Positions 8,877 to 15,723 of a stretch of DNA of 25,137 bases are shown piece after piece. Under the pieces are notes generated by a model. That model searched no databases. It had not been told where the DNA came from and saw nothing but the letters and a program-made list of their open reading frames with translations. The stretch comes from DAOWGG01 sp965369815 (lineage in GTDB: Bacteria > Patescibacteriota > Gracilibacteria > UM-FILTER-43-11), in NCBI GenBank assembly GCA_965369815.1, contig CBDUQS010000017.1, positions 1 to 25,137 of the forward strand, written 5' to 3'. Position 1 is the stretch's first letter; each line of letters opens with the position of its first letter. The translations under genes were made by a program, and so were the position numbers.

Positions 8877-9878
8877 TCAGATTTTTAGGATATTTTTCCG
8901 ATAACTCTTCACTGGAATCACAATCGATTTCCCCAGCGCACAAAAAGAGGTTTTCCCCATCACATTCACAATTTCCATAATCTTCTTCCAGGGAATTCGC
9001 TGTTTATTTTTTTTCACTAACTGCCATAGTTGATAAGAGCCTTCCCGGCAGGGGGTGCATTTTCCACAGCTTTCCTCCGCATAAAATTTAAACCAATGAA
9101 GTAGAAGAGTCCGCGGCTTCATCGATGTTTTATAAATCTGAAGGGATCCAGCGCCCGTCATTCGTTGTGTTTTGATTTGCTTTTGATTCAACACAAGCCC
9201 ACTCGCTCCACCGCCAATTTGAACAAAAAAATCAAACTTAGGTAGATTTTTAGTCGCTTCCAAAATTTGTTCAATCGTAAAATTATCGGGCAAATAATAA
9301 ACTCCTGGTTTTTTCAGTTTTCCCGAAAGGCAATAAAAACGCTTGGGCTCAAACTGGTTATCGTGAACTTGGGCAACATTAAATAGGGTTTCCACATTGT
9401 GAATCAAAGTCGGTTTTCCAAAAAGTCCAGAATCTCCTGGATATGGCGGCTTGAGTCGAGGTTCGATTCGCTTTCCCTCAATGGCGTTCATAAGGGCAGT
9501 TTCTTCCCCACCAATATAACTTGGCTTTTCTTCGTAAATTTTAAACACATATCCCTTTTTCTCATATTTTTTCAAGATCGGATTCAGCTTCAATATCGTT
9601 TTTCGGCAGTAGTCTTTATTGAAATTAAAATAGGCTTCCTTGGTTTTTAAAAAGTCCATCGCCAAAACCATTCCCTTGATCACTTGTTCCGGATGTTTTT
9701 TTAAAATGTGGAGATCTTTAAAGACTCCCAACTCACCCTCACTAGCATTGCAGATTACATACTTTGGTTTCCCTTTTGCTTTTTTAGTCGCCTCCCATTT
9801 AATAGCCGTCGGAAAACCAGCACCTCCACGGCCCACCAATTTTGCTTTTTTGATTTTTTCAATAAGTTTTTGCTGCAT
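8877..9878 (-). CDS. short NuoF/HndC-like NAD(P)H-binding flavoprotein subunit
   Basis: Diaphorase-type subunit that passes electrons between NAD(P)H, FMN and the hydrogenase next to it. Visible are the FMN/NADH glycine-rich loop GRGGAGFPTAIKW (16-28), VICNASEGELGVFKD (41-55), GGEETALMNAIEGKR (123-137), KPPYPGDSGLFGKPTLIHNVET (143-164) and the [4Fe-4S] ligands C271, C274, C277 and C313 (ESCGKCTPCREG and TSFCALG). At 333 residues it lacks the roughly 60-residue N-terminal region of E. coli NuoF and any thioredoxin-like [2Fe-2S] extension of HndC or HydB. The start is firm because an in-frame TAG lies nine bases upstream. No NuoE-like partner is next to it. It starts 40 bases after purF and ends in TGA. 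Confidence 0.9.
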   Translation of the reverse strand: MQQKLIEKIKKAKLVGRGGAGFPTAIKWEATKKAKGKPKYVICNASEGELGVFKDLHILKKHPEQVIKGMVLAMDFLKTKEAYFNFNKDYCRKTILKLNPILKKYEKKGYVFKIYEEKPSYIGGEETALMNAIEGKRIEPRLKPPYPGDSGLFGKPTLIHNVETLFNVAQVHDNQFEPKRFYCLSGKLKKPGVYYLPDNFTIEQILEATKNLPKFDFFVQIGGGASGLVLNQKQIKTQRMTGAGSLQIYKTSMKPRTLLLHWFKFYAEESCGKCTPCREGSYQLWQLVKKNKQRIPWKKIMEIVNVMGKTSFCALGKSIVIPVKSYRKNILKI

Positions 9879-9918
9879 GTTTAGCTAAGGATATCACCAA
9901 AGCACTTGTTTTAAAACT

Positions 9919-11409
9919 TTAAAGAAGCGTCATCTGATCTTCATTTTCGGGTGTTTCACAGGCATTTCGCTGTTGTTCGACGCGATCCAAAACTTCTTCA
10001 GTGATATTTCCGGCAGGGTATTTTCCACCCATACAAGCCCAGCAAAAACTCTTAATTTTCGGATTTCCAATATGGGCCGCCTTTTCAAGATCTTTATATT
10101 CTTGGTAATAAAGCTTATCGACATTGACCATCTTAGCAATGCCTTCGCAATCCATTTGATTAGCGATAAGATCTTTGCGAGTCGGCATATCAATCCCATA
10201 AACACATGGATTAATTAGCGGTGGAGCAGCAGAAGCAAAATAAACCTTGTTAGCACCGGATTCGCGCACCATTTCTACAATTTGCTTTGAGGTATTTCCA
10301 CGAACGATACTATCATCTACCAAAAGGACATTTTTATTGCGGAATTCAAGTTTAATTGGGTTGAGTTTATATCGAATAGATTTTTTTCGAGTTGCTTGAT
10401 CTGGCATAATAAAGGTTCGTCCAATATAACGATTCTTCATAAATCCTTCGCGGTATTTAACATTCAAATCAGAAGCGAGCGTGATGGCGATATGGCGAGA
10501 AGTGTCAGGAATAGGAACAACCACATCAATATCTAAATTATCTTTCTTAATTTGCTTGGCTAAATACTGCCCCATACGAAGGCGGGTTTTATAAACGCTA
10601 ATTCCATCAATCATACTGTCGGGCCGTGCCAAGTAAACATGCTCAAAAATACACGGCTGTAGTTTGCTTTTAGCACATTGTTTTGAATGAAACTGCTGAT
10701 GCTTATCAATATAAACCGCTTCACCTGCATTCACGTCTCTTAAAATATCGAATCCAAGGGTTTGAAGAGCAACACTTTCGGAAGAAATAGCATATTCATT
10801 TTTTTCTCCGTTCTTTCGAATACCAATAGTGAGCGGGCGGATTCCATTAGGGTCACGAAAAGCTAAAATCCCATGATTCACAATAAGAGCAATCACCGCA
10901 TATCCTCCCTCTACACGCTTAAAAACACGTTTCATCACTTTAAAAATCTTTTCGGGATTCAGTTCAGAAATTTTATTTTTCCCCTCAATTCCTAATTCAA
11001 AAGCCAAAATATTCAAAATCACTTCAGAATCAGAAGTGGTATTTAGATGTCGTAAATTATTTTCCTGAAGCTCTTTTTTGAGCTGATCATAATTGGTTAA
11101 ATTTCCATTGTGGGCTAACGCAATTCCAAAAGGAGCATTCACATAAAAAGGCTGAGCCTCTTCTGCGCTGGAACAGCCGGCAGTAGGATAGCGGACATGC
11201 CCGATTCCCATATTCCCTTTAAGACGAAGCATGTTTTTAGTACGAAAAACGTCACGCACCAATCCATTCCCTTTTTTTAGGTGAATCTGATTTCCATCAA
11301 AGGTGGCAATTCCAGCGGCGTCTTGTCCGCGGTGCTGAATGACAACCAATCCATCATAAAGATCTTGTACAACGCGTTGATTTTGAATGGTGCCGAGAAT
11401 TCCACACAT
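9919..11409 (-). CDS. purF: amidophosphoribosyltransferase (PurF), Fe-S type
   Basis: First enzyme of purine synthesis: makes phosphoribosylamine from PRPP and glutamine. The protein begins MCGILG, so Cys2 becomes the N-terminal nucleophile once Met is removed and there is no propeptide. The glutaminase half shows IQHRGQDAAGIA, GHVRYPTAG and AHNGNLTNY. The phosphoribosyltransferase half shows the PRPP loop VLLVDDSIVRGNTS (361-374). Four cysteines stand where Bacillus-type PurF binds its [4Fe-4S] cluster: C253 (QPCIFEHVYLARPDS), C402 (NPCVYGID), C456 and C459 (FCWACMGGKYP). Such clusters are oxygen-labile, which fits an anaerobe. Length 496 is normal. The gene is followed by the hydrogenase pair, with purD further downstream. 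Confidence 0.96.
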   Translation of the reverse strand: MCGILGTIQNQRVVQDLYDGLVVIQHRGQDAAGIATFDGNQIHLKKGNGLVRDVFRTKNMLRLKGNMGIGHVRYPTAGCSSAEEAQPFYVNAPFGIALAHNGNLTNYDQLKKELQENNLRHLNTTSDSEVILNILAFELGIEGKNKISELNPEKIFKVMKRVFKRVEGGYAVIALIVNHGILAFRDPNGIRPLTIGIRKNGEKNEYAISSESVALQTLGFDILRDVNAGEAVYIDKHQQFHSKQCAKSKLQPCIFEHVYLARPDSMIDGISVYKTRLRMGQYLAKQIKKDNLDIDVVVPIPDTSRHIAITLASDLNVKYREGFMKNRYIGRTFIMPDQATRKKSIRYKLNPIKLEFRNKNVLLVDDSIVRGNTSKQIVEMVRESGANKVYFASAAPPLINPCVYGIDMPTRKDLIANQMDCEGIAKMVNVDKLYYQEYKDLEKAAHIGNPKIKSFCWACMGGKYPAGNITEEVLDRVEQQRNACETPENEDQMTLL

Positions 11410-11430
11410 AATATTTTTTTGTAAAAAATT

Positions 11431-11562
11431 AATTTCGTATTTTACATTTCGTATTTTGCAATCAAATTTTACATTTTTGCATTGAATGATTGTTTAGATT
11501 CAATTGACTGATTGTAAAAATGAATAAATAAAATGCAAATTCTAAAATGCAAAATGCTAATT
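11431..11562. repeat. AT-rich inverted-word element, copy 1 (after folD)
   Basis: Fills the gap between folD and purF. It contains ATTTTGCAATCAAATTT at 11453-11469, identical to 12520-12536 in copy 2, preceded by TTTCGTATTTTACATTTCG. It ends with AATGCAAAATGCTAATT (11546-11562), matching the end of copy 2 at all but one base. The two ends are inverted relative to each other (ATTTTGCAAT against ATTTTGCATT). The folD stop codon TAG (11557-11559, complement CTA) lies inside the conserved right end. It may be a 3'-UTR element or terminator, or a mobile repeat that supplied the stop codon. Confidence 0.65.
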
Positions 11563-12396
11563 GCTCTGCTGTCGCTTCGCAGCATGAACCGTATTTAAAA
11601 TAAGTGCGGCCACGGTCATTGGGCCAACGCCACCAGGAACAGGGGAGATAAAGCTCGCTTTTTTAGAAACATTCTCAAAATCCACATCACCACATAATTT
11701 TCCTTCATCCGTTCGATTGATTCCAACATCCACAATCACGACACCTTCCTTCACCATATCGTCGGTGATCAATCCGGCTTTTCCAACTGCAACAATTAAA
11801 ATATCCGCACGCTTGGTGTGACTGGCGAGATCTTTAGTATGGATGTGACAAGTGGTTACCGTCGCATTTCGATTCAGCAACATGGCACTAACGGGTTTTC
11901 CAACGTGATTACTATGACCTACTACTACCACCTCTTGTCCGCGAATCGGAATATCATAATGATCCAATAGCTTAATGATTCCAGAAGGAGTGGCTGGAGG
12001 AAGATCCTCGAATTCCGGGCTTAAAAACATTTTTCCTAAATTATAAGCATGGAATCCATCCACATCTTTTTTGGGATCAATCGCTCGAATCACTTCGGGA
12101 ACATAAATAGCTTCCGGAAGTGGAAGTTGGACAATAAGTCCATTAACCGATTCATCTTCATTCAATTTTTGAATTTCCTCGAGTAACTGATCTTGAGTGA
12201 ATGTATCGGGGAATCGAAGCTCTCGATATTCAACGCCCGCTCGCTCACAAGCACTTTTTTTGTTTCGAACATACGTTAAAGAGGCTGGATTTTCACCGAC
12301 TAAAATCACAGCAAGGGTTGGAGAGAATTTTCCCGCTTCGTCTTTCGCTGAATCAATCAGCTGCTGAGACAATGCTTTTCCATCCAGAATTTCCAT
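11557..12396 (-). CDS. folD: methylenetetrahydrofolate dehydrogenase/cyclohydrolase (FolD)
   Basis: Bifunctional cytosolic enzyme that converts 5,10-methylene-THF to 10-formyl-THF, the formyl donor used twice in purine synthesis, which explains its place ahead of purF. The 279-residue protein shows LAVILVGENPASLTYVRNKKSACERAG with the catalytic Tyr and Lys, NGLIVQLPLP, DVDGFHAYNLGKM, PATPSGIIKLL, the NADP-binding VVVGHSNHVGKPV, DVGINR, GDVDF and the terminal PVPGGVGPMTVA. The usual Arg/Ala in the G-x-S-x-x-VG loop is His here (GHSNHVG), a minor variation. ATG at 12396 gives the standard MEILDGK start. The last codons and the TAG stop run into the downstream repeat. It is first in the minus-strand block, with purF 147 bases on. 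Confidence 0.96.
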   Translation of the reverse strand: MEILDGKALSQQLIDSAKDEAGKFSPTLAVILVGENPASLTYVRNKKSACERAGVEYRELRFPDTFTQDQLLEEIQKLNEDESVNGLIVQLPLPEAIYVPEVIRAIDPKKDVDGFHAYNLGKMFLSPEFEDLPPATPSGIIKLLDHYDIPIRGQEVVVVGHSNHVGKPVSAMLLNRNATVTTCHIHTKDLASHTKRADILIVAVGKAGLITDDMVKEGVVIVDVGINRTDEGKLCGDVDFENVSKKASFISPVPGGVGPMTVAALILNTVHAAKRQQSN

Positions 12397-12429
12397 AAGG
12401 GAGGGGAAAATAAAAAACTGAAGGCGAGG

Positions 12430-12467
12430 ATTATAATCTTCGCATTTGTTAGGGCGAAGTCATTATA
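12430..12467 (-). promoter_or_regulatory. quasi-palindrome with two -10-like hexamers upstream of folD
   Basis: TATAATCTTCGC (12432-12443) faces GCGAAGTCATTATA (12454-12467), giving an inverted repeat whose inner stem CTTCGC/GCGAAG is perfect. On the minus strand TATAAT occurs at 12462-12467 and again at 12430-12435, 33 and 65 bases before the folD start. No strong -35 was found for either. The arrangement suits a promoter with an overlapping operator for the folD-purF-hydrogenase block, but one-dimensional sequence cannot settle that. Confidence 0.45.
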
Positions 12468-12491
12468 GCGAAGGAGCTGGACAATGACAAT

Positions 12492-12597
12492 GATTTTCAT
12501 TTTGGATTTTGTATTTCGCATTTTGCAATCAAATTTCTATTTCTGAATTTAAAAATTTAAAAATTGAATGCAGACTCCAGAATGCAAAATACTAATT
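12492..12597. repeat. AT-rich inverted-word element, copy 2 (after the Cys-repeat gene)
   Basis: Second copy of the element found after folD. ATTTTGCAATCAAATTT (12520-12536) is identical to copy 1, and AATGCAAAATACTAATT (12581-12597) differs from copy 1 at one base. Between them lies an AT-only quasi-palindrome (AATTTAAAAATTT). As in copy 1, the TAG stop of the gene to its right (12592-12594, minus strand) is inside the conserved end. Words such as GGATTTTGTATTTCGCATTTTG repeat the same theme on the left side. Confidence 0.65.
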
Positions 12598-13824
12598 ATT
12601 ATTTTGCTCCTCAAGTTGCTTCAAAATATCCATCATTTCCCCGTAATCCGAACAGCGGAAGTTGCAGCCCAAGGTTCCAACTGGGAATTCCCATCGTCCA
12701 ATGCAATCGGGGAAGCCAGGACGAGGTCCAATCGAAATTTCATTTTTCAAATTGTAATCACAGCATTCATTGGGGTTGTTATGACTACTACATTCCTCAC
12801 TAACAAAGTCGCGGTATCCCAATGGGTTTTCCTGATTGTAATAACCTTCCAACTCTTCTTCGCTCAAACACTCATATTGGCAAGATCGAACATTGTTATC
12901 AAATTTCCAATCCCCAATACATCCGGGGGTAGAAGTGTAATAGTTTTCGCTCGCACAGCAGGTATCACGTTCTCCTTGAGTTCCTGTGTTGCAAGGGTGA
13001 AAGCAGTGGTAAAAGCAAAGACGAGTGTGGTAGTTAAATAGCCAGTAGCCACCATAGCCACACTCAGGTACGGCAGTATCTTCGTTGGTTTGCTGACAGC
13101 ATTCGTTTCGATATTCTTGTTTTAATTGAATGGTGCATTGCTCCGGTGTGTAACCAACAGGGTCTTCTTCAAAAACAGGAGGTTCTGGCTCAGGGTCAAT
13201 TGGAACGATAGGGGGTGGAACCGGATTGGGTTCCACAGGAGGGTCGACTGGAGGTGAGGGATTGACGGGGGGTGGAACGGGATTGGGTTCAGTGGGGTCT
13301 CTGGGGTCTGGATTATCAGAAGGAGGAGTTGGATCTCCAGATGGATTAGAAGGAGAAGATGATCCTCCGCCTTGATCTTGTGGGGGGGTATTGAAAGAAA
13401 TTGTATCCTCATCAAGAGTGATTGATTGATAAGGACTTCCTCCACCAAGTCTTATGAAATCAGAATTCGATTCTTCTGCCTCATTTTTATGAGGAATATC
13501 CACCAAGAGCCCTTCAGGAACTCGGATGACTCCGCTCACTCCACTCCAATCATCGGGAACGCTGAATTCAGTGTTGTTTCCGACTTTAAAAAATTTAATT
13601 TTATCAAGTTCTTTCTCAGGCCCATTTAAGTCGATCGTAATAGTGTTGGTCCGAGAGGGAATAATTCGTATATTGGATTGTCCTATGTTGCTCACTTTTA
13701 AAACACCTCCCTGAGCTTCTACACTCCGATTTGCCCGACTTTCTTCTTTGGGTTTTAAGACCAAAAAAAGGCTCAGAATCAAAACAGCTGAAACGCCCGC
13801 GATGATGATGATTTTTTTATTCAT
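12592..13824 (-). CDS. anchored surface protein with three six-cysteine repeats
   Basis: Not a family I can name. The 410-residue protein has an N-terminal membrane anchor or uncleaved signal (5-23), a beta-rich region (about 36-112, perhaps DUF4097-like), a Ser/Gly then Pro-rich linker (145-220, with PNPVPPP twice) and a C-terminal cysteine region. All 18 cysteines fall into three repeats of the form C-x(8-11)-CC-x(11-18)-C-x(12-14)-C-x3-C: C230/242/243/255/270/274, C278/289/290/302/315/319 and C345/354/355/374/387/391. Repeats 2 and 3 share PxCIGxWxF after the CC pair. An even cysteine count with conserved spacing suggests three disulfide-bonded modules outside the cell. It is divergent from the pilus locus and has its own promoter. 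Binding or adhesion is inference. Confidence 0.85.
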   Translation of the reverse strand: MNKKIIIIAGVSAVLILSLFLVLKPKEESRANRSVEAQGGVLKVSNIGQSNIRIIPSRTNTITIDLNGPEKELDKIKFFKVGNNTEFSVPDDWSGVSGVIRVPEGLLVDIPHKNEAEESNSDFIRLGGGSPYQSITLDEDTISFNTPPQDQGGGSSSPSNPSGDPTPPSDNPDPRDPTEPNPVPPPVNPSPPVDPPVEPNPVPPPIVPIDPEPEPPVFEEDPVGYTPEQCTIQLKQEYRNECCQQTNEDTAVPECGYGGYWLFNYHTRLCFYHCFHPCNTGTQGERDTCCASENYYTSTPGCIGDWKFDNNVRSCQYECLSEEELEGYYNQENPLGYRDFVSEECSSHNNPNECCDYNLKNEISIGPRPGFPDCIGRWEFPVGTLGCNFRCSDYGEMMDILKQLEEQNNN

Positions 13825-13849
13825 TTTGAGTCAATTTTTCAGTGATTTT

Positions 13850-13877
13850 ATTGTACTCTTTTCTGATCGTTAATCAA
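13850..13877 (-). promoter_or_regulatory. promoter of the Cys-repeat gene
   Basis: On the minus strand TTGATT (13877-13872) is followed after 16 bases by TACAAT (13855-13850), a good sigma-70-like pair. The predicted start near 13843 leaves a leader of about 19 bases before the ATG at 13824. It is back to back with the pilT promoter. Confidence 0.55.
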
Positions 13878-13915
13878 TTGCTTTGAAATTTGTATAATTT
13901 TATACGAATAATGCA

Positions 13916-13944
13916 TTGAGTTTCTAAGGCAAATGTGTTATAAT
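13916..13944 (+). promoter_or_regulatory. promoter of the pilus locus
   Basis: TTGAGT (13916-13921), a 17-base spacer and TATAAT (13939-13944) preceded by TGT, which makes an extended -10. This is the strongest promoter match in the window. The start would be near 13951, about 25 bases before the pilT ATG. It probably drives the co-directional block that follows. Confidence 0.7.
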
Positions 13945-13975
13945 TTAATGATTTAAATCAAAAATAAATATTCAA

Positions 13976-15040
13976 ATGAATTCTCAATTTACAAAAATTT
14001 TAGACCTAGCAGTGGAACGCAATGCGTCGGATATCCACTTCCAGACTGGCAAAAAGCCAGTGTTAAGAGTTTCAGGAAAACTCTACATCGTAGAAGATTC
14101 TGAAATATTCCAGTTAGCTGAGGGAACGCCTGAATTTAAGCAGTACGTGAATGAAAAACAATACGAGTATTACATGAAGCATGGTAATGCGGATTTTGCT
14201 TTCGGATACAGTGACGACTACCGATTCCGAGGAAATGTGTATCGTCAACAGGGAGGGATTTCAATGAGCTTGCGTTTGATTCGAAATCGATTGATTAGTT
14301 TCGATCAGCTCGGGCTTCCACCTATTTTTCAGGACATTGCGGAGAACTACCGTCAGGGATTTTTCTTGATAGTAGGACCAACAGGGCATGGAAAATCCAC
14401 TAGTTTGGCGGCGATTTTAAATCACATCAACAAAACAAAAGAATCTCATATCGTTACGATTGAGGACCCAATCGAATACATTATGAAGAATGAAAAATCG
14501 GTTGTTGAACAGCGAGAGGTGGGCGTTCATGCTTCTTCTTTTTCAAACGCGCTTCGAGCGAGCATGCGTCAGGATCCAGATGTGATCATGATCGGGGAAA
14601 TGCGTGACCATGAAACGATTCAAGCAGCCTTAACATTGGCGGAAACGGGTCATCTAGTATTCTCGACACTACACACAAATAACTCAGTTCAAACCATCGA
14701 TCGTATCATCGACGTTTTCCCAGAAGAAAAGCAAAAACAAATCAGAACCCAATTGGCGAGCACTTTAAGTGGCGTTGTCTCTCAGCGTTTGGTGCCAGGA
14801 GTTGACGGTGAGCTTTTGTTTGCCTACGAAGAAATGATGGTGAATGATGCGATTCGAAATATTATCCGTAGCGAAAAAAGTGAGCAAATTTATAATGCCC
14901 TTCAGGGAGATGAAAGTAGTGGGGTAACACGATTGGAACAAAGCTTAGTAAACCTTGTAAAAGAAAACAAGATCACAAAAGAAGTGGCACAAAGTTATTC
15001 GACCAACCGAGAATTGATCGACGTATTCATGGAATATTAA
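13976..15040 (+). CDS. pilT: type IV pilus retraction ATPase PilT
   Basis: Hexameric cytoplasmic motor that depolymerises pili and powers twitching and DNA uptake. The 354-residue protein has the N-terminal PAS-like region (ASDIHFQTGKKPVLRVSGKL), Walker A GPTGHGKST (134-142), the Asp box TIEDPIEY (161-168), Walker B within DPDVIMIGEMRD (200-211), the His box TGHLVFSTLHT (224-234) and the PilT-specific AIRNIIR region near 290. The second loop residue of Walker A is His where Ser is usual (GPTGSGKST). It is first in the pilus locus and has a good promoter. No Shine-Dalgarno site is visible. Confidence 0.95.
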   Translation: MNSQFTKILDLAVERNASDIHFQTGKKPVLRVSGKLYIVEDSEIFQLAEGTPEFKQYVNEKQYEYYMKHGNADFAFGYSDDYRFRGNVYRQQGGISMSLRLIRNRLISFDQLGLPPIFQDIAENYRQGFFLIVGPTGHGKSTSLAAILNHINKTKESHIVTIEDPIEYIMKNEKSVVEQREVGVHASSFSNALRASMRQDPDVIMIGEMRDHETIQAALTLAETGHLVFSTLHTNNSVQTIDRIIDVFPEEKQKQIRTQLASTLSGVVSQRLVPGVDGELLFAYEEMMVNDAIRNIIRSEKSEQIYNALQGDESSGVTRLEQSLVNLVKENKITKEVAQSYSTNRELIDVFMEY

Positions 15041-15083
15041 ATCTAAAACTTAAAAAGCTAACTGTTTAAAAAGTTAAAAAATT
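15041..15083. repeat. A-rich word repeat between pilT and the receiver gene
   Basis: Directly after the pilT stop, variants of TTAAAAAG(C/T)TAA occur three times (CTTAAAAAGCTAA, TTTAAAAAGTTAA, GTTAAAAAATT). AACTT and AAGTT ends allow only a weak hairpin. It has the direct-repeat character of the other word clusters but little inverted symmetry. It fills the whole gap up to the next start codon. Confidence 0.45.
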
Positions 15084-15719
15084 ATGGAAACATTAAACAC
15101 AGATCAAAAGCAGAAAAACATTCTTATTGTGGACAGCGATAAAGAGCTGGTACACGACTTGAAAGATTATGCAGATCATCACGATCTTAAGGCGAAAAAT
15201 GGCCTTAACTTTGTATTTGCCGCTTCAAGCAAGGAGGCATTGAAAAAAATAGTGGAGCAAAAAATTGATTTGATTATTTTGGAGGTCATTTTACCAGTCG
15301 TAAATGGTTATTATCTGCTCAATGCGCTGAAAAAAGAAAATACAAAAGTTCCTGTCATTGTTTATACCAGGTTGAAGGGCCCTCAGGATTTGGCGAAATT
15401 AGCCTCTTACGATGTGGATAACATTTTTTTAAAGCAGCTGATGAAAATGGAGGATTTGGCTCAGATGATTATCGCTCATGAAAGTGGGGATAAGGCTGAG
15501 TTGGATAAAGTACTTCTTGAGCTGCAGAGTCAGGTTAAATCTCTTTCAGACACCGAAACTCAAGCCAGCTTGAAGGTAACAGAGTGTCCTAAATGCCATG
15601 TAATTCTCGCTCAGGACTCCCACTTTTGTAATAATTGCGGCCAAAAAATATTTAAAACAGCCAAAAAAATTCCTGTAAAAAAGGCAGCGACCAGTCAACA
15701 AAACATAAAACAAAAATAA
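15084..15719 (+). CDS. degenerate response-regulator receiver with C-terminal zinc ribbon
   Basis: A 211-residue cytosolic protein. Residues 11-130 follow the receiver fold: ILIVDSDKEL, then DLIILEVILPVVNGYYLL, VPVIVYTRLK and NIFLKQL. The phosphoacceptor Asp is replaced by Glu67 (LEVILP where LDxxLP is usual), one acidic-triad residue is Ser18, and the usual Pro after Lys117 is Gln. Thr95 and Lys117 are kept. A helical, acidic linker follows, then a zinc ribbon with C168-x2-C171 and C182-x2-C185, and a Lys-rich tail. The Asp-to-Glu change predicts either a phosphate-independent state or a phosphomimic. It sits between pilT and pilB, four bases before pilB, so it probably interacts with the pilus motors. 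The function is inferred from context only. Confidence 0.85.
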   Translation: METLNTDQKQKNILIVDSDKELVHDLKDYADHHDLKAKNGLNFVFAASSKEALKKIVEQKIDLIILEVILPVVNGYYLLNALKKENTKVPVIVYTRLKGPQDLAKLASYDVDNIFLKQLMKMEDLAQMIIAHESGDKAELDKVLLELQSQVKSLSDTETQASLKVTECPKCHVILAQDSHFCNNCGQKIFKTAKKIPVKKAATSQQNIKQK

Positions 15720-15723
15720 GATC

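Noticed and set aside
8833..8943. Extended HydA start overlapping the NuoF-like gene
   Set aside because: The extra 37 residues are the other-frame reading of the NuoF-like C-terminus; the ferredoxin domain begins at the ATG at 8832.
12568..13041. Plus-strand open frame of 157 codons opposite the Cys-repeat gene
   Set aside because: It lies entirely opposite a gene with clear signal, linker and repeat structure and starts in the downstream repeat; it has no recognisable domain.
13886..13906. Short palindrome GTATAATTTTATAC as an operator between the divergent promoters
   Set aside because: It is an AT-rich short inverted repeat that could arise by chance, and both promoters nearby are explained without it.
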